From Brevibacterium sp. S22 (GTDB lineage: Bacteria > Actinomycetota > Actinomycetes > Actinomycetales > Brevibacteriaceae), in NCBI RefSeq assembly GCF_004745485.1, contig NZ_RHFG01000001.1, positions 310,001 to 374,000 of the forward strand: a stretch of 64,000 nucleotides of DNA. Direction: 5' to 3'. Positions 20,147-28,755 of this stretch are shown piece by piece. Position 1 is the first letter of the stretch; each line of letters opens with the position of its first letter. The translations under genes were made by a program, and so were the position numbers. A model generated the notes under the pieces. The model made no database searches and was not told the origin of the DNA. It saw only the letters and a list, made by a program, of their open reading frames with translations.

Positions 20147-20156
20147 TGGCATACCA
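20147..20156. promoter_or_regulatory. Candidate GntR/FCD operator 2 (TGGCATACCA)
   Basis: Same nine conserved positions as the site at 19958, again one mismatch from TGGTATACCA, 189 bases farther upstream of the permease. Confidence 0.4.
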
Positions 20157-20238
20157 TTGATGCTTCAGTTGAGGATTTCACCTGGTCATGTGCGATGTGT
20201 TCGACGACGGCCACGTTCGATAACCGCCGTCGCGGTGC

Positions 20239-21732
20239 TCAGTCTTCGTGCTCGACGTCCTTGGCGGTCGGGTCCCAGGCGACGATTCCGACGGCGATCG
20301 CACCGGCCAGCGGTGCGCAGGCGACGATCCAGAAGACCCCTGTGCCCAGAGAAGCCGCAAGAATCGGGAACATGATGAGCGAGACGATCGAGAACGCACG
20401 CAGAACGGACTGGTTGAAGCCGATGCCGATTCCGCGCAGCCGCGTCGGATAGGACAGAGTCGCATAGTCCATGAGGTTCGCGCCCGGTCCGCCGGCCTGA
20501 GCGAAGACGAAGGCGGCGAGCATCGCGACCGAGACGAGGACGAGCGCTCCGTTCGGGATTCCGACGATCGCGAGCAGACCCAGCGCAACAGCTTGGACGA
20601 CGAACCCGATGAAAGTGATCCTACGGGTGCCGAAGCGGTTGATGATCGACATGCCGAGCAGGCCGCCGAGGGCGCCGAAGCCCAAGTTGATGATGAGCGA
20701 GGAGACGATCGTGATCAGCGGCGTCTGGTGGAAGAGCGTGGTGATGATGAGCGGTGTTCCGTACGCCACGGCGTTGTAGCCGAAGGTCGAGAAGACGGAG
20801 ACGCAGAGGGCGACGATGGTGCGCACCCGGTATTTCGGGGAGAAGAGTTCGGCGAATCCGCTCCACCGTCCGGCCGCCGGCTTGCCGGACTCGCCGGTCG
20901 GGCCTTCTGCTGCACCACTTGATGCCTCGGGGGCGAGCGTGACGTTGAGGTTGTGGTGGGAGCGCATGACATCGACGGCCGCACGCAGGTCGCCCTGGTT
21001 GGCCAGCCATTCCGGGGACTCGGCGAGGTAGCGGCGGCGGACGAGGAGCACGACGAGGGCGGGCACAGCGCCGAAGCCGACGACGATGCGCCACAGGATG
21101 GCATGCTGGTCATACGGCAGAGTCACGAAGATGATGAGGACGATGAGGTAGCCGACACCGGTGGCGATGTACCATGCGGGCGACCACGAGTTCACGCGCT
21201 GCGAGCGGTTGCCCTTGCCCTTGAGCTTCGAGAATTCGGCGAGAAATGCCATCGCCACGGGCATGTCGAGTCCGACTCCGATGCCCATGACGAAGCGGAA
21301 GGCGATGAGCACCCATTCGTTCGGAGCCAGCGCGCAGCCGATGGCCGCGATGACGAAGAAGACCATATCGGCCATGAACAGCCGGTAGCGGCCGAACCGG
21401 TCGACGAGGTAACCGCCGAAGAGGGCTCCGATGACCGCGCCGACCATGATCGAAGCATTGACGAGTCCGGTCATGAACCCGGAGAGCCCGAACTGGTCCT
21501 GGATAGCGGTGATGCCGAAGGCCAGAGAGGAGAAGTCATAGGCGTCCATGAAGATCCCGCCGAGGGCGAGGATGATCACTGCCTTCGTCTTCGTCCCCTG
21601 CGAGCCGAATTCGGCGAGGATCGAATGGATGTCAGCTGCGGAGGACACAATGCGCGAAGCCTGTGGACCAGCGATCGCCTGAGGTCCGGATGTCGTCTGA
21701 ACCGCTTCCGCGGCGGGATCTGATGAAGTCAC
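20239..21732 (-). CDS. MFS transporter, metabolite:proton symporter type
   Basis: The protein has 497 residues and 12 predicted helices. The first helix (ILALGGIFMDAYDFSSLAFG) and the long cytoplasmic loop after helix 2 (GGYLVDRFGRYRLF), plus RFVMGIGVGLDMPVAMAFL, resemble the sugar/aromatic-acid/metabolite proton symporters. The start is set at GTG 21732, giving VTSSDPAAEA; the open frame extends another 107 codons upstream with low-complexity sequence unlike a transporter. The flavin monooxygenase gene upstream ends 151 bases away on the same strand. It could import the monooxygenase substrate or export a product. Substrate unknown. Confidence 0.85.
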   Translation of the reverse strand: MTSSDPAAEAVQTTSGPQAIAGPQASRIVSSAADIHSILAEFGSQGTKTKAVIILALGGIFMDAYDFSSLAFGITAIQDQFGLSGFMTGLVNASIMVGAVIGALFGGYLVDRFGRYRLFMADMVFFVIAAIGCALAPNEWVLIAFRFVMGIGVGLDMPVAMAFLAEFSKLKGKGNRSQRVNSWSPAWYIATGVGYLIVLIIFVTLPYDQHAILWRIVVGFGAVPALVVLLVRRRYLAESPEWLANQGDLRAAVDVMRSHHNLNVTLAPEASSGAAEGPTGESGKPAAGRWSGFAELFSPKYRVRTIVALCVSVFSTFGYNAVAYGTPLIITTLFHQTPLITIVSSLIINLGFGALGGLLGMSIINRFGTRRITFIGFVVQAVALGLLAIVGIPNGALVLVSVAMLAAFVFAQAGGPGANLMDYATLSYPTRLRGIGIGFNQSVLRAFSIVSLIMFPILAASLGTGVFWIVACAPLAGAIAVGIVAWDPTAKDVEHED

Positions 21733-21883
21733 AATCGACAAGTATCGGACTCTTGCCGCCGATCGCCGATTCCCGTTGTCACACTTCGTCACCGAAGCCG
21801 AGAACACGGCCGGCGGATGGGAGAACGGCCGCAGACTCGTATGATCTGCGGCCGTGTCCCGATGCCGACTCACACTGAGCGAA

Positions 21884-23263
21884 TCACACGCGGGCGCCCT
21901 CGCCGAGGCGGTACCGGGCACCCGTGTGGTCCTCGGCCAGTCGTGGGCCACCGCCGGTGAGTGCTTCGCGCACCGTCGCGCCGGGAACCGGTTCGGGCAG
22001 CAGTCCGCGGCGGCGCAGCTCGGGAGAGACATACTTCGTGAATCGCTCGGCATCGGCCGGGCGCACGGCCGCAGCGATGTTGAACCCGTCGATATCGGCC
22101 TCAGTCATCCACCGTTCGAATTCGTCGACGATGGTCGCCGGCGAGCCTGTGATGACCGGTCCGCGACCGCCGAGGGCGACGAACTCTGCGAGGTCCCGAA
22201 TCGTCCACGCCTTGTCTCCGGCCATGGTGGTGAAAGAGGCGAGCGCGGACTGGTTCGCATCGGTGGACACGTATTCGAGGGTGTCCTCAGGGTTCGCTCC
22301 GGAGAGGTCGACTCCGGTCCACCCGCCGAACAGGGAGAGCGCCGACTCCGTGTCGACGTAGCGACGGTAGTCGGCCAGCCGTTCCTGGGCCGCCTCGTCG
22401 GTGTCGTCGACGATGACGGTGGCCAGCGCGAAGATCTTCACGGAATCGCGGGCACGGCCGCGCTCTTCGAGCCCGTCACGGACCTTGTCGACCCAGCTGC
22501 GCAGGATCTCCGGTGTCGGTCCGGAGAAGAAGATCGCCTCGGCGTGGTCGAGGGCGAACTCCTGACCGCGCTTCGAGGCACCGGCCTGGAACAGCAGCGG
22601 CGTACCTTGGGGCCCCGGCACGGCGAGCGCCTGTCCGGGGACATTGAAGAACTTGCCCTCGTGGCCGATGTCGTGGACCTCGTCCGGGTCGACGAAGACG
22701 TTCGCCTCGGCGTCGGCTTTGAGCGCGTCAGGACTGATCGATCCCTCGCAGAGCTTGTACATGACCTCCATGAACTCATCAGCCCGGTCGTAGCGCTCAT
22801 CGTGCGGGATCTGGCCGGAGAGCCCGAGGTTGCGGGCGGCGGAGTCGACATAGCTGGTGACGATGTTCCAGGCCACCCGGCCGTTCGTGAAGTGGTCGAG
22901 GGTGGTCAGGGTGCGGGCGAGGAGGTAGGGCTTCTCATACGTCACCGAGGCGGTGACGCCGAATCCGAGGGTCTGCGTGGCTGCGGCCATGGCCGGGATC
23001 GCGACGAGTGGGTCGAGCAGCGGGAACTGGACTCCCCCGCGGTTCGTGACATCGGCATTGCCGCCGTAGACGTCGTAGACGCCGAGGATGTCGGCGAGGA
23101 AGAGGGATGAGAACCCGCCCTCTTCGAGGGTCTTCGCCAGATCCGTCCAGAAAGACAGCTGGGTGAATTCGTCGACGCGTGATTCCGGGTGGCGCCACAG
23201 TCCGGGCGACTGATGGACCGGGGTCATCATATCGAAGGCGTTGAGCAGGATCGGTTTCGTCAT
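21884..23263 (-). CDS. FMN-dependent monooxygenase, NtaA/SnaA/DszA family
   Basis: This 459-residue TIM-barrel flavoprotein belongs to the bacterial luciferase-like NtaA/DszA group. Hallmarks: the start MTKPILLNAFDM, LADILGVYDVYGG, NIVTSYVDSAARNLG, and QAGASKRGQEFA. These two-component enzymes oxidise organosulfur, nitrilotriacetate-like or amine substrates using FMNH2 from a separate reductase; a candidate flavin reductase is encoded divergently at 24953. ATG 23263 has CAGGAGA seven bases ahead. It sits 59 bases downstream of an MHS transporter on the same strand, probably one operon. The exact substrate cannot be told from sequence. Confidence 0.9.
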   Translation of the reverse strand: MTKPILLNAFDMMTPVHQSPGLWRHPESRVDEFTQLSFWTDLAKTLEEGGFSSLFLADILGVYDVYGGNADVTNRGGVQFPLLDPLVAIPAMAAATQTLGFGVTASVTYEKPYLLARTLTTLDHFTNGRVAWNIVTSYVDSAARNLGLSGQIPHDERYDRADEFMEVMYKLCEGSISPDALKADAEANVFVDPDEVHDIGHEGKFFNVPGQALAVPGPQGTPLLFQAGASKRGQEFALDHAEAIFFSGPTPEILRSWVDKVRDGLEERGRARDSVKIFALATVIVDDTDEAAQERLADYRRYVDTESALSLFGGWTGVDLSGANPEDTLEYVSTDANQSALASFTTMAGDKAWTIRDLAEFVALGGRGPVITGSPATIVDEFERWMTEADIDGFNIAAAVRPADAERFTKYVSPELRRRGLLPEPVPGATVREALTGGGPRLAEDHTGARYRLGEGARV

Positions 23264-23322
23264 CTGTTGTCTCCTGATTCGGTGGTGGGCGATGAAGTAC
23301 GAGGGATGAATGCGCTGTCGGC

Positions 23323-24654
23323 TCAGGCGGCGCTGCGGGCGAGGTCGCGTGCCGGGTCCTTGGCCGCCGCTGCGGCGATGAGCGAGATCACGCACAGCAG
23401 AGTGAGGTAGCCGCAGATCAGCCACGGCGAGTTTCCGCCGGCGACGTAGAGCAGGGCGGCGACCATTGGCATGATTCCACCGCCGATCACGGTGCCCAGC
23501 TGGTAGCCCATATTCACCCCCGAGTAGCGGACCTCGATGGGGAACTGTTCGGCGAACCAGGCGGCCTGGGGGCCGTAGACGGCATCGTGTGCGAGGTTCA
23601 TACCGAGGATGACGATGATGGGCAGGAAGGCCAGCGGCCCCGCATCGAGGTACGCGAAGAAGATCCATCCGAACACGGCGATGCCGATGAAGCCGCCGAT
23701 CGTCACGGGCTTGCGGCCGACGCGGTCGGAGACCCAACCCCACGCCGGCCCGGTGACCAGGCCGATGGCCGAAGCGATCATCACGGCGGTGACTCCCGAG
23801 GTCGAGTCGTCACGGTTCTCCGCCAGGTAGCTGAGCATGTAGACGGTGATGAGGTAGAACACACTGTTCTGGGCCAGGCGCAGCCCGATCGTGATGAGCA
23901 GGACCCGGGGATGGTCAGTGATGACCTTGCGCAGCGGAGCCTTGGCGACCTTGCCGGAGTCCTTGAGCTCTTGGAATTCCGGGGCGTCGGAGACGCCGAG
24001 GCGGATCCACAGCCCCAGGCCCACCAGCAGCGCGGAGGCGAGGAACGGAATGCGCCAGCCGAACGATTCGAACTGTTCGGCACTCATGAGGCTCTGGACG
24101 ACGAAGAAGGCGCTGGTAGCCAGCAGCATGCCGGCCGCGGACCCGATCTGAGTGAAGGATCCGAAGAACCCGCGTTTGCGCGCCGGAGCGTGTTCGACCG
24201 ACAGCAGAGCGGAACCGCCCCATTCGGCGCCCGCGGACAGACCTTGGACGATGCGCAGGACGACGAGCGCGCCTGCGGCCCACCAGCCGATGACCGCGAA
24301 GTTCGGAACCAGTCCGATGAGTGTCGAGGCGATGCCCATGGACAGCAGGGACACCACGAGCAGCGCCTTGCGTCCGACCCGATCACCGAGGTGGCCGGCG
24401 ATGATTCCGCCCAGGGGTCGGGCGAAGAACCCGACGGCGAGGGTGGCGAAGGAGGCGAGTCGGCTGCCGAGTTCGCTGTCGGAAGGGAAGAACTGGACGT
24501 TGAAGATCAGGGCCGCCGCGGTCCCGTAGAGGTAGAAGTCGTACCACTCGATCGTCGTTCCGGCGAAGGCCGAGGCCAACACCCGCTTCTTTCCGGCAAG
24601 GAACCGCTGTGGCGGATCTTGAGTGGTCGGATCGGTGACCGAGGTCTGGGTCAT
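23323..24654 (-). CDS. MFS transporter, MHS (metabolite:H+ symporter) family
   Basis: The protein has 443 residues and 12 helices. The signature of the ProP/ShiA/KgtP branch is clear: FAGTTIEWYDFYLYGTAAAL in the first helix, FFARPLGGIIAGHLGDRVGRK, and RIVQGLSAGAEWGGSALL. The family imports organic acids, osmolytes or aromatic acids with protons. ATG at 24654 has GGAG six bases upstream. Being first in the run with the monooxygenase gene, it is the likely importer of that enzyme's substrate. Confidence 0.9.
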   Translation of the reverse strand: MTQTSVTDPTTQDPPQRFLAGKKRVLASAFAGTTIEWYDFYLYGTAAALIFNVQFFPSDSELGSRLASFATLAVGFFARPLGGIIAGHLGDRVGRKALLVVSLLSMGIASTLIGLVPNFAVIGWWAAGALVVLRIVQGLSAGAEWGGSALLSVEHAPARKRGFFGSFTQIGSAAGMLLATSAFFVVQSLMSAEQFESFGWRIPFLASALLVGLGLWIRLGVSDAPEFQELKDSGKVAKAPLRKVITDHPRVLLITIGLRLAQNSVFYLITVYMLSYLAENRDDSTSGVTAVMIASAIGLVTGPAWGWVSDRVGRKPVTIGGFIGIAVFGWIFFAYLDAGPLAFLPIIVILGMNLAHDAVYGPQAAWFAEQFPIEVRYSGVNMGYQLGTVIGGGIMPMVAALLYVAGGNSPWLICGYLTLLCVISLIAAAAAKDPARDLARSAA

Positions 24655-24952
24655 GGAAGGCTCCTGCTGCGCTCACCGGGTGAGACACGTGAGTCGGGGT
24701 CGTCAGTATCGCTGAGCAATCTATGTCCCCGCACCCGAGTTCGCGTCGCGCCACGTCATTGGCCGACTTTGTCTGTCACAGAGAGTCACACTGCGTCGCC
24801 ATATGACCGTGGCCACCGCTCCTCACGTGGTACGTTGCAATCATCGAGGACAACGACCGACGCACACCGACCAGCGCTCCTCAGACCCTCGACCCCTCGC
24901 ACGAGTGATGTCGCCGGTCCGGATCGCTCAACAGAGCATATGAGGTGAAGGA

Positions 24953-25483
24953 ATGACGATCTTGGCAGACCCTTCGGTCACACCACCTGCTGCAGCCGAT
25001 GCCGCCTCACCGGAGAACCTCCGTGAGACCTTTTCCCACTTCCCGCAGGGAGTCGCTTTCATCGGCGCGACGATCGACGACGCACCGATCGGGCTCGTCG
25101 CCTCCACACTGACGGTCGGAGTCTCGCTCGATCCGCCCCTGGTCAGTGTTGCCGTTCAGAAGTCGTCAGCCACCTGGCCCACCCTCCGCGATGCTCCTGA
25201 GCTCGGGATCTCACTTCTGGGAACGGACCAGGAAGCGCTGGCCCGGCAGCTCGCGTCGAAGGACCGCTCCCGCCGCTTCGACGGCATCGATCCCGAGCTC
25301 ACTGCCGCCGGTGCGGTGACGATCCCCGGCAGCTCGGCATTCCTGTGGACCCGCCTCTTCAACGAAGTCGAGGCCGGCGACCACACCGTGGCGCTGCTCG
25401 AGATCCTCGGCACCCGCAGCCCCGACGGCCCAGAGGCCCTCGTCTTCCATCGCAGCGAGTTCAAAGGCATGCGCGTGTCCTGA
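24953..25483 (+). CDS. Flavin reductase domain protein (FMN:NAD(P)H oxidoreductase)
   Basis: This 176-residue protein is one flavin-reductase-like beta-barrel. ENLRETFSHFPQGVAFIGAT, LVASTLTVGVSLDPPLVSVAVQKSSATW and the closing LVFHRSEFKGM are classical. It should supply reduced FMN to the monooxygenase encoded divergently at 21884-23263, forming a two-component oxygenase. ATG at 24953 follows GAGGTGAAGG. The 298 bases between it and the divergent transporter gene are non-coding and should hold both promoters; I see no clear operator there. Confidence 0.88.
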   Translation: MTILADPSVTPPAAADAASPENLRETFSHFPQGVAFIGATIDDAPIGLVASTLTVGVSLDPPLVSVAVQKSSATWPTLRDAPELGISLLGTDQEALARQLASKDRSRRFDGIDPELTAAGAVTIPGSSAFLWTRLFNEVEAGDHTVALLEILGTRSPDGPEALVFHRSEFKGMRVS

Positions 25484-25511
25484 CCGCTCCCGCAATGACC
25501 ACCTGGGGGTC

Positions 25512-25539
25512 TTGACGCACGTTCGAACACATGTTCGAA
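25512..25539 (+). promoter_or_regulatory. SOS (LexA) box on the promoter of the radical SAM gene
   Basis: A perfect 18-base palindrome, TTCGAACACATGTTCGAA (25522-25539), matches the actinobacterial LexA consensus CGAAC-N4-GTTCG exactly. It sits just after TTGAC (25512-25516, a -35 match) and over the expected -10 region, eight bases before ATG 25547, so bound LexA would block RNA polymerase. Confidence 0.85.
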
Positions 25540-25546
25540 TTGAGCC

Positions 25547-26653
25547 ATGAGGTGGAACGAACTCACGGCCGCCGCTCCGGGCGGCGACGCCCTAGACGCA
25601 CCTGCCGGAGCCAGCGCAGAGACGACACCGGAACTCTTCGGCGTCAGAGGACTCGTCCGCACCGTCCGCACTCCCGAATTCTCAGGCGTCACGTTCCACG
25701 AGGTGCTCGCGAAGTCCGCCCTCAATCGGGTTCCGGCGGCCAGTTCGATGCCGTTCACCTGGACGATCAATCCGTATCGCGGGTGCACCCACGCCTGCGT
25801 GTACTGCTTCGCCAGGAGCACCCACCGCTATCTCGACCTCGATTCCGGCGAGGACTTCGACCGGCAGGTCATCGTCAAGATCAACACCCCCGAGGTGGTC
25901 GCCGCCGAGGTTGCCAAGCCGAAATGGTCGCGCGAGCTCGTCGCGCTCGGCACGAACACCGACCCCTACCAGCGCGCCGAAGGCAGGTACGCGCTCATGC
26001 CCGGCATCATCTCGGCCCTCGCCGAGCACAGCACCCCGATGTCGGTCCTCACCAAGGGCACGCTGCTGCGACGGGATCTGCCGCTTCTGGCCCGTGTGGC
26101 TGAGGACGTCCCAGTGGAGCTCAGCATGTCGATCGCCGTCCACGATGACGAGCTCCAGCAGAGCCTCGAGCCGGGCACTCCCACCACTGCGGCCCGACTC
26201 GCGACCGTTCGGGCCGCTGTCGAACTCGGCTTCGACGTCACGGTCTTCATGATGCCGATCATGCCCAAGCTCACCGATTCCCGCGACCACCTCCACTCCG
26301 CGCTGCGGGCAATCAAGGATGCCGGTGCCGCACGCGTCGTCTACGGCGCGCTGCACCTGCGCCCGGGAGCACGGGAGTGGTTCTTCTCCTGGTTGGAGCG
26401 CGAACACCCTGAGCTCCTCCCCCGCTACCGCCGCATGTATGCGACCTCGTCGTATGCCTCGAAGGACTATCGTCGCTGGCTGGGTGAGCGCATCAACCCG
26501 CTCATCGACGGCTATGGGCTGCGCGGACGCAGCGATGATGACTACCCCGCGACCACTCGACGGCAAGGTCGACGACACCAGGCTCCCCTGGCACCGTCGC
26601 AGGCGCCGCTTCCCGTCGACCTCGTTCCGCCCGCGCAGCGACCGCTCTTCTAG
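25547..26653 (+). CDS. Rv2578c-family radical SAM protein
   Basis: The protein has 368 residues. The iron-sulfur ligands are Cys80, Cys84 and Cys87 in RGCTHACVYC; the rest (VIVKINTPEVVAAE, LGTNTDPYQRAEGRY, MSVLTKGTLL, YGALHLRPGAREWF) is the pattern of Rv2578c and spore-photoproduct-lyase-like proteins. The function is not established; SplB kinship and LexA control suggest nucleic-acid damage. The C-terminal 40 residues are basic and low-complexity. ATG 25547 is eight bases behind the LexA box with no ribosome site, so translation is likely leaderless. It is transcribed alone. Confidence 0.88.
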   Translation: MRWNELTAAAPGGDALDAPAGASAETTPELFGVRGLVRTVRTPEFSGVTFHEVLAKSALNRVPAASSMPFTWTINPYRGCTHACVYCFARSTHRYLDLDSGEDFDRQVIVKINTPEVVAAEVAKPKWSRELVALGTNTDPYQRAEGRYALMPGIISALAEHSTPMSVLTKGTLLRRDLPLLARVAEDVPVELSMSIAVHDDELQQSLEPGTPTTAARLATVRAAVELGFDVTVFMMPIMPKLTDSRDHLHSALRAIKDAGAARVVYGALHLRPGAREWFFSWLEREHPELLPRYRRMYATSSYASKDYRRWLGERINPLIDGYGLRGRSDDDYPATTRRQGRRHQAPLAPSQAPLPVDLVPPAQRPLF

Positions 26654-26717
26654 GCGGTTCCCCGCCGACGCACCGGAGGGCCGCTGACTGCGAAGCCACA
26701 GACCGACGACAGCTCGC

Positions 26718-27536
26718 TCACGGTCGATGCAGACGGACGTACTCGGCGGGCGTAGTGCCGAATTCCTTCCGAAATGCGTCGATGAATCCGCCGGACGTCG
26801 CATAACCCACCGCCACGCCCACGCGATGAACGGGTTCGCCCTCCATAAGCCTCGTGAGCGACGAGAGCAGCCGGGTCTTGGTCCGCCATCGGGCGAATCC
26901 ATGTCCGGTCTGGGACTCGAACGCCCGCGCGAGGGTGCGAGCACTCACCCCGTGAAGTGCGGCCCATTCGCTCAGCTGCGTAGGCAGATCCGGGTCGGCG
27001 ATGAGGGAATCAGCGACGGCCCGCGCAGCAGGGTGAATCGGCAAGGGGAGAGTAGTATCGCGATCCTCCGCCTCGTCGAGGAGATCAAGAAGGAGCCGAC
27101 AGCACGACGCACGACGATGAGGACTCAGAGCGCGCCCGGGAAGATGACGCATGATCGCTCCGACAAGCGGGTCGAGCGCAATCGCGCGAGGACGCATCCA
27201 GCGCTCGCCAGCAGGACGGAGCACCGGGCTGAGATAGACACTCACCGTCGCGCCGGGGCCGAGCAGTCGGCTCGAATGCACGACGCCCGCGGGGATCCAG
27301 AGCAGGGTGTCCTCGTGAACCAACCAGCGATGCTCGCCGATGACGACTTCCATCGCACCCCCGGGGAACCAGTAGAGCTGGTCGCCTTCGTGGCTGTGCG
27401 GAGCGAACGACTCGCCCCAGTGTTCGGCAGCGGAGAAAGTCGCCGTTGTCACTTCAGCGTCATTGAAAACCATAGTCTCGCCTTCAGCGGCTGCCATTAC
27501 GTCAATCCCCGCCTTCCGATTCGTCACAGACGACAC
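26718..27536 (-). CDS. AraC family transcriptional regulator
   Basis: The protein has 272 residues: an N-terminal cupin-like sensing domain (about 35-110: HSHEGDQLYWFPGG, LLWIPAGVVHSSRL) and two C-terminal helix-turn-helix motifs (about 180-270: LSEWAALHGVSARTLARAF; VGVAVGYATSGGFIDAFRKEFG). It is divergent from the siderophore-binding lipoprotein gene and separated from it by a region with AraC-like direct repeats and an iron box, so it probably activates that gene, perhaps sensing a siderophore. It converges on the radical SAM gene 64 bases away. The ligand is inferred, not shown. Confidence 0.88.
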   Translation of the reverse strand: MSSVTNRKAGIDVMAAAEGETMVFNDAEVTTATFSAAEHWGESFAPHSHEGDQLYWFPGGAMEVVIGEHRWLVHEDTLLWIPAGVVHSSRLLGPGATVSVYLSPVLRPAGERWMRPRAIALDPLVGAIMRHLPGRALSPHRRASCCRLLLDLLDEAEDRDTTLPLPIHPAARAVADSLIADPDLPTQLSEWAALHGVSARTLARAFESQTGHGFARWRTKTRLLSSLTRLMEGEPVHRVGVAVGYATSGGFIDAFRKEFGTTPAEYVRLHRP

Positions 27537-27540
27537 CCTA

Positions 27541-27575
27541 GTGTCACTTGAACATCATTTGTGTCATCTGATCAG
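27541..27575. promoter_or_regulatory. Direct repeats, candidate AraC-type site
   Basis: GTGTCA occurs at 27541 and again at 27561, exactly 20 bases apart, followed in both by a TGA and CA at matching positions. Two helical turns between direct repeats is the classical AraC spacing. It lies just upstream of the iron box. Confidence 0.4.
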
Positions 27576-27595
27576 AGTAGAACATCGCCAATGAC

Positions 27596-27614
27596 AAAGG
27601 TTAGCCTTACCTCG
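27596..27614. promoter_or_regulatory. Iron box (IdeR/DtxR operator)
   Basis: AAAGGTTAGCCTTACCTCG matches 14 of 19 positions of the IdeR/DtxR consensus (TTAGGTTAGCCTAACCTAA), including the whole central AGGTTAGCCT. It is 52 bases before the lipoprotein start, so iron-loaded IdeR should repress the gene. Confidence 0.78.
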
Positions 27615-27665
27615 AGTGCCGGCCCGGCACCGTCCCGATATCGCCCCGATGAGAATCGAGCACCC

Positions 27666-28697
27666 ATGCCCCTGAGCCGCCGACTGCGATCGGTCATGCC
27701 GTTTGTCGCCCTTGTCACCGCCGTTGCCTTGACTGCCTGTTCCTCGGCGCCTGCCGACCAAGAGGATGCCGGAGGAACATCCGGACCCGAGGACGGCTCA
27801 TTCCCGGTCACCATCGATCACGCCTACGGCACGACGACGATCGAGAGCGAACCGAAGAAGATCGTCACCCTTGGCCTATCGGATCAGGATCCCCTGCTCG
27901 CTCTCGGCGTCGCCCCGATTGCCGTCGCTCCCTGGTGGGGAGATTACGACTACGCAACCTGGCCCTGGGCACAGGACGAACTCGGAGATGCGAAGCCGAC
28001 GGTCCTCAACGGCGGGGAGCGCAACGATGATCACCCGCCGGTCGAGGAGATCGCCGAACTCGAACCCGACCTCATCATCTCGCTGTACAACGGCACCACG
28101 GAGGAGCAGTATCAGCAGCTCTCAGAAATCGCTCCCGTCGTCGTCCCCGACAAGGAGTACACGAACTTCTCGATCACCTGGCAGGAGGCGACTCGCGCCA
28201 CCGGCGAAGCGCTGGGACGCGAGGACGAGGCACTCGACCTCGTCGACGACCTCGAGAAATCATTCGCCGACGCCGCATCCGACCACCCCGAGTTCAAGGG
28301 CAAGAAGGCTGTCGTCGCCGAACGCTTCGACGCCGGCGAATCCGTTGTCCGGACGGGCAACGACGTGCGGGCGCAGTTCTTCTCCCAGCTCGGATTCGAC
28401 GTGCCGAAGTCCATCGCGGAGTTCGAGCCCAACGACGCAGGCGAGGTCTACGTCCCTGATGAGCGCATCGATGAGCTCTCGAAGGACCTGCTCGTCTGGA
28501 ACGCCGGATTCAGCCCCGACGCGAAGAAGACCGTTGAGGGCCTCGGCCTCTACCGGGATCTGCCCGTCGTCACCGACGACCATGTCCTCTGGGTCGAAGA
28601 CGAGGTGCTCTCCGGGGCCTTCAGCTGGGGAACAATCCTCAGCCTCCAGTACGCGCTCGACGAGATGGTCCCGCAGATCGCGAAGACGGTGGAATAG
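27666..28697 (+). CDS. Iron-siderophore ABC transporter substrate-binding lipoprotein
   Basis: The protein has 343 residues. A lipoprotein signal peptide ends at LTAC with Cys25; the mature part is a helical-backbone (FecB/FhuD-type) periplasmic-binding fold: ITIDHAYG-like start, PKKIVTLGLSDQDPLLALG, EPDLIISLYNG, and FEPNDAGEVYVPDERI. It captures ferric siderophores for an ABC permease that is not in this window. The start is ATG 27666: the longer frame from 27561 would translate through the iron box. Regulation is by IdeR (iron box) and probably by the divergent AraC regulator. The permease and ATPase partners must lie elsewhere. Confidence 0.9.
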   Translation: MPLSRRLRSVMPFVALVTAVALTACSSAPADQEDAGGTSGPEDGSFPVTIDHAYGTTTIESEPKKIVTLGLSDQDPLLALGVAPIAVAPWWGDYDYATWPWAQDELGDAKPTVLNGGERNDDHPPVEEIAELEPDLIISLYNGTTEEQYQQLSEIAPVVVPDKEYTNFSITWQEATRATGEALGREDEALDLVDDLEKSFADAASDHPEFKGKKAVVAERFDAGESVVRTGNDVRAQFFSQLGFDVPKSIAEFEPNDAGEVYVPDERIDELSKDLLVWNAGFSPDAKKTVEGLGLYRDLPVVTDDHVLWVEDEVLSGAFSWGTILSLQYALDEMVPQIAKTVE

Positions 28698-28755
28698 TCC
28701 GCGGGCTCCCACGAGCGGCGGGAATACGGGTGACTCGCGCGCGGTTGCTTCTGTC

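Larger units (their letters stand above)
19924..20238. other. 315-bp regulatory gap upstream of the NCS1 permease
   Basis: No convincing gene lies here, although a minus-strand frame stays open. It is AT-richer than its surroundings and carries two TGGNATACCA sites (listed separately). It also receives the end region of the next upstream MFS gene (stop at 20239). Confidence 0.5.

Noticed and set aside
21733..22053. Extension of the MFS gene at 20239 by 107 codons
   Set aside because: The added residues are Pro/Ser/Arg-rich without homology, and a plausible GTG start lies at 21732 shortly before the first transmembrane helix.
27766..28755. A long frame in front of the DsbA-like gene that would fuse 330 extra residues to it
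   Set aside because: The extra part is out-of-frame translation of the siderophore-binding gene, rich in Ser/Arg/Pro. The DsbA domain begins exactly at ATG 28756.
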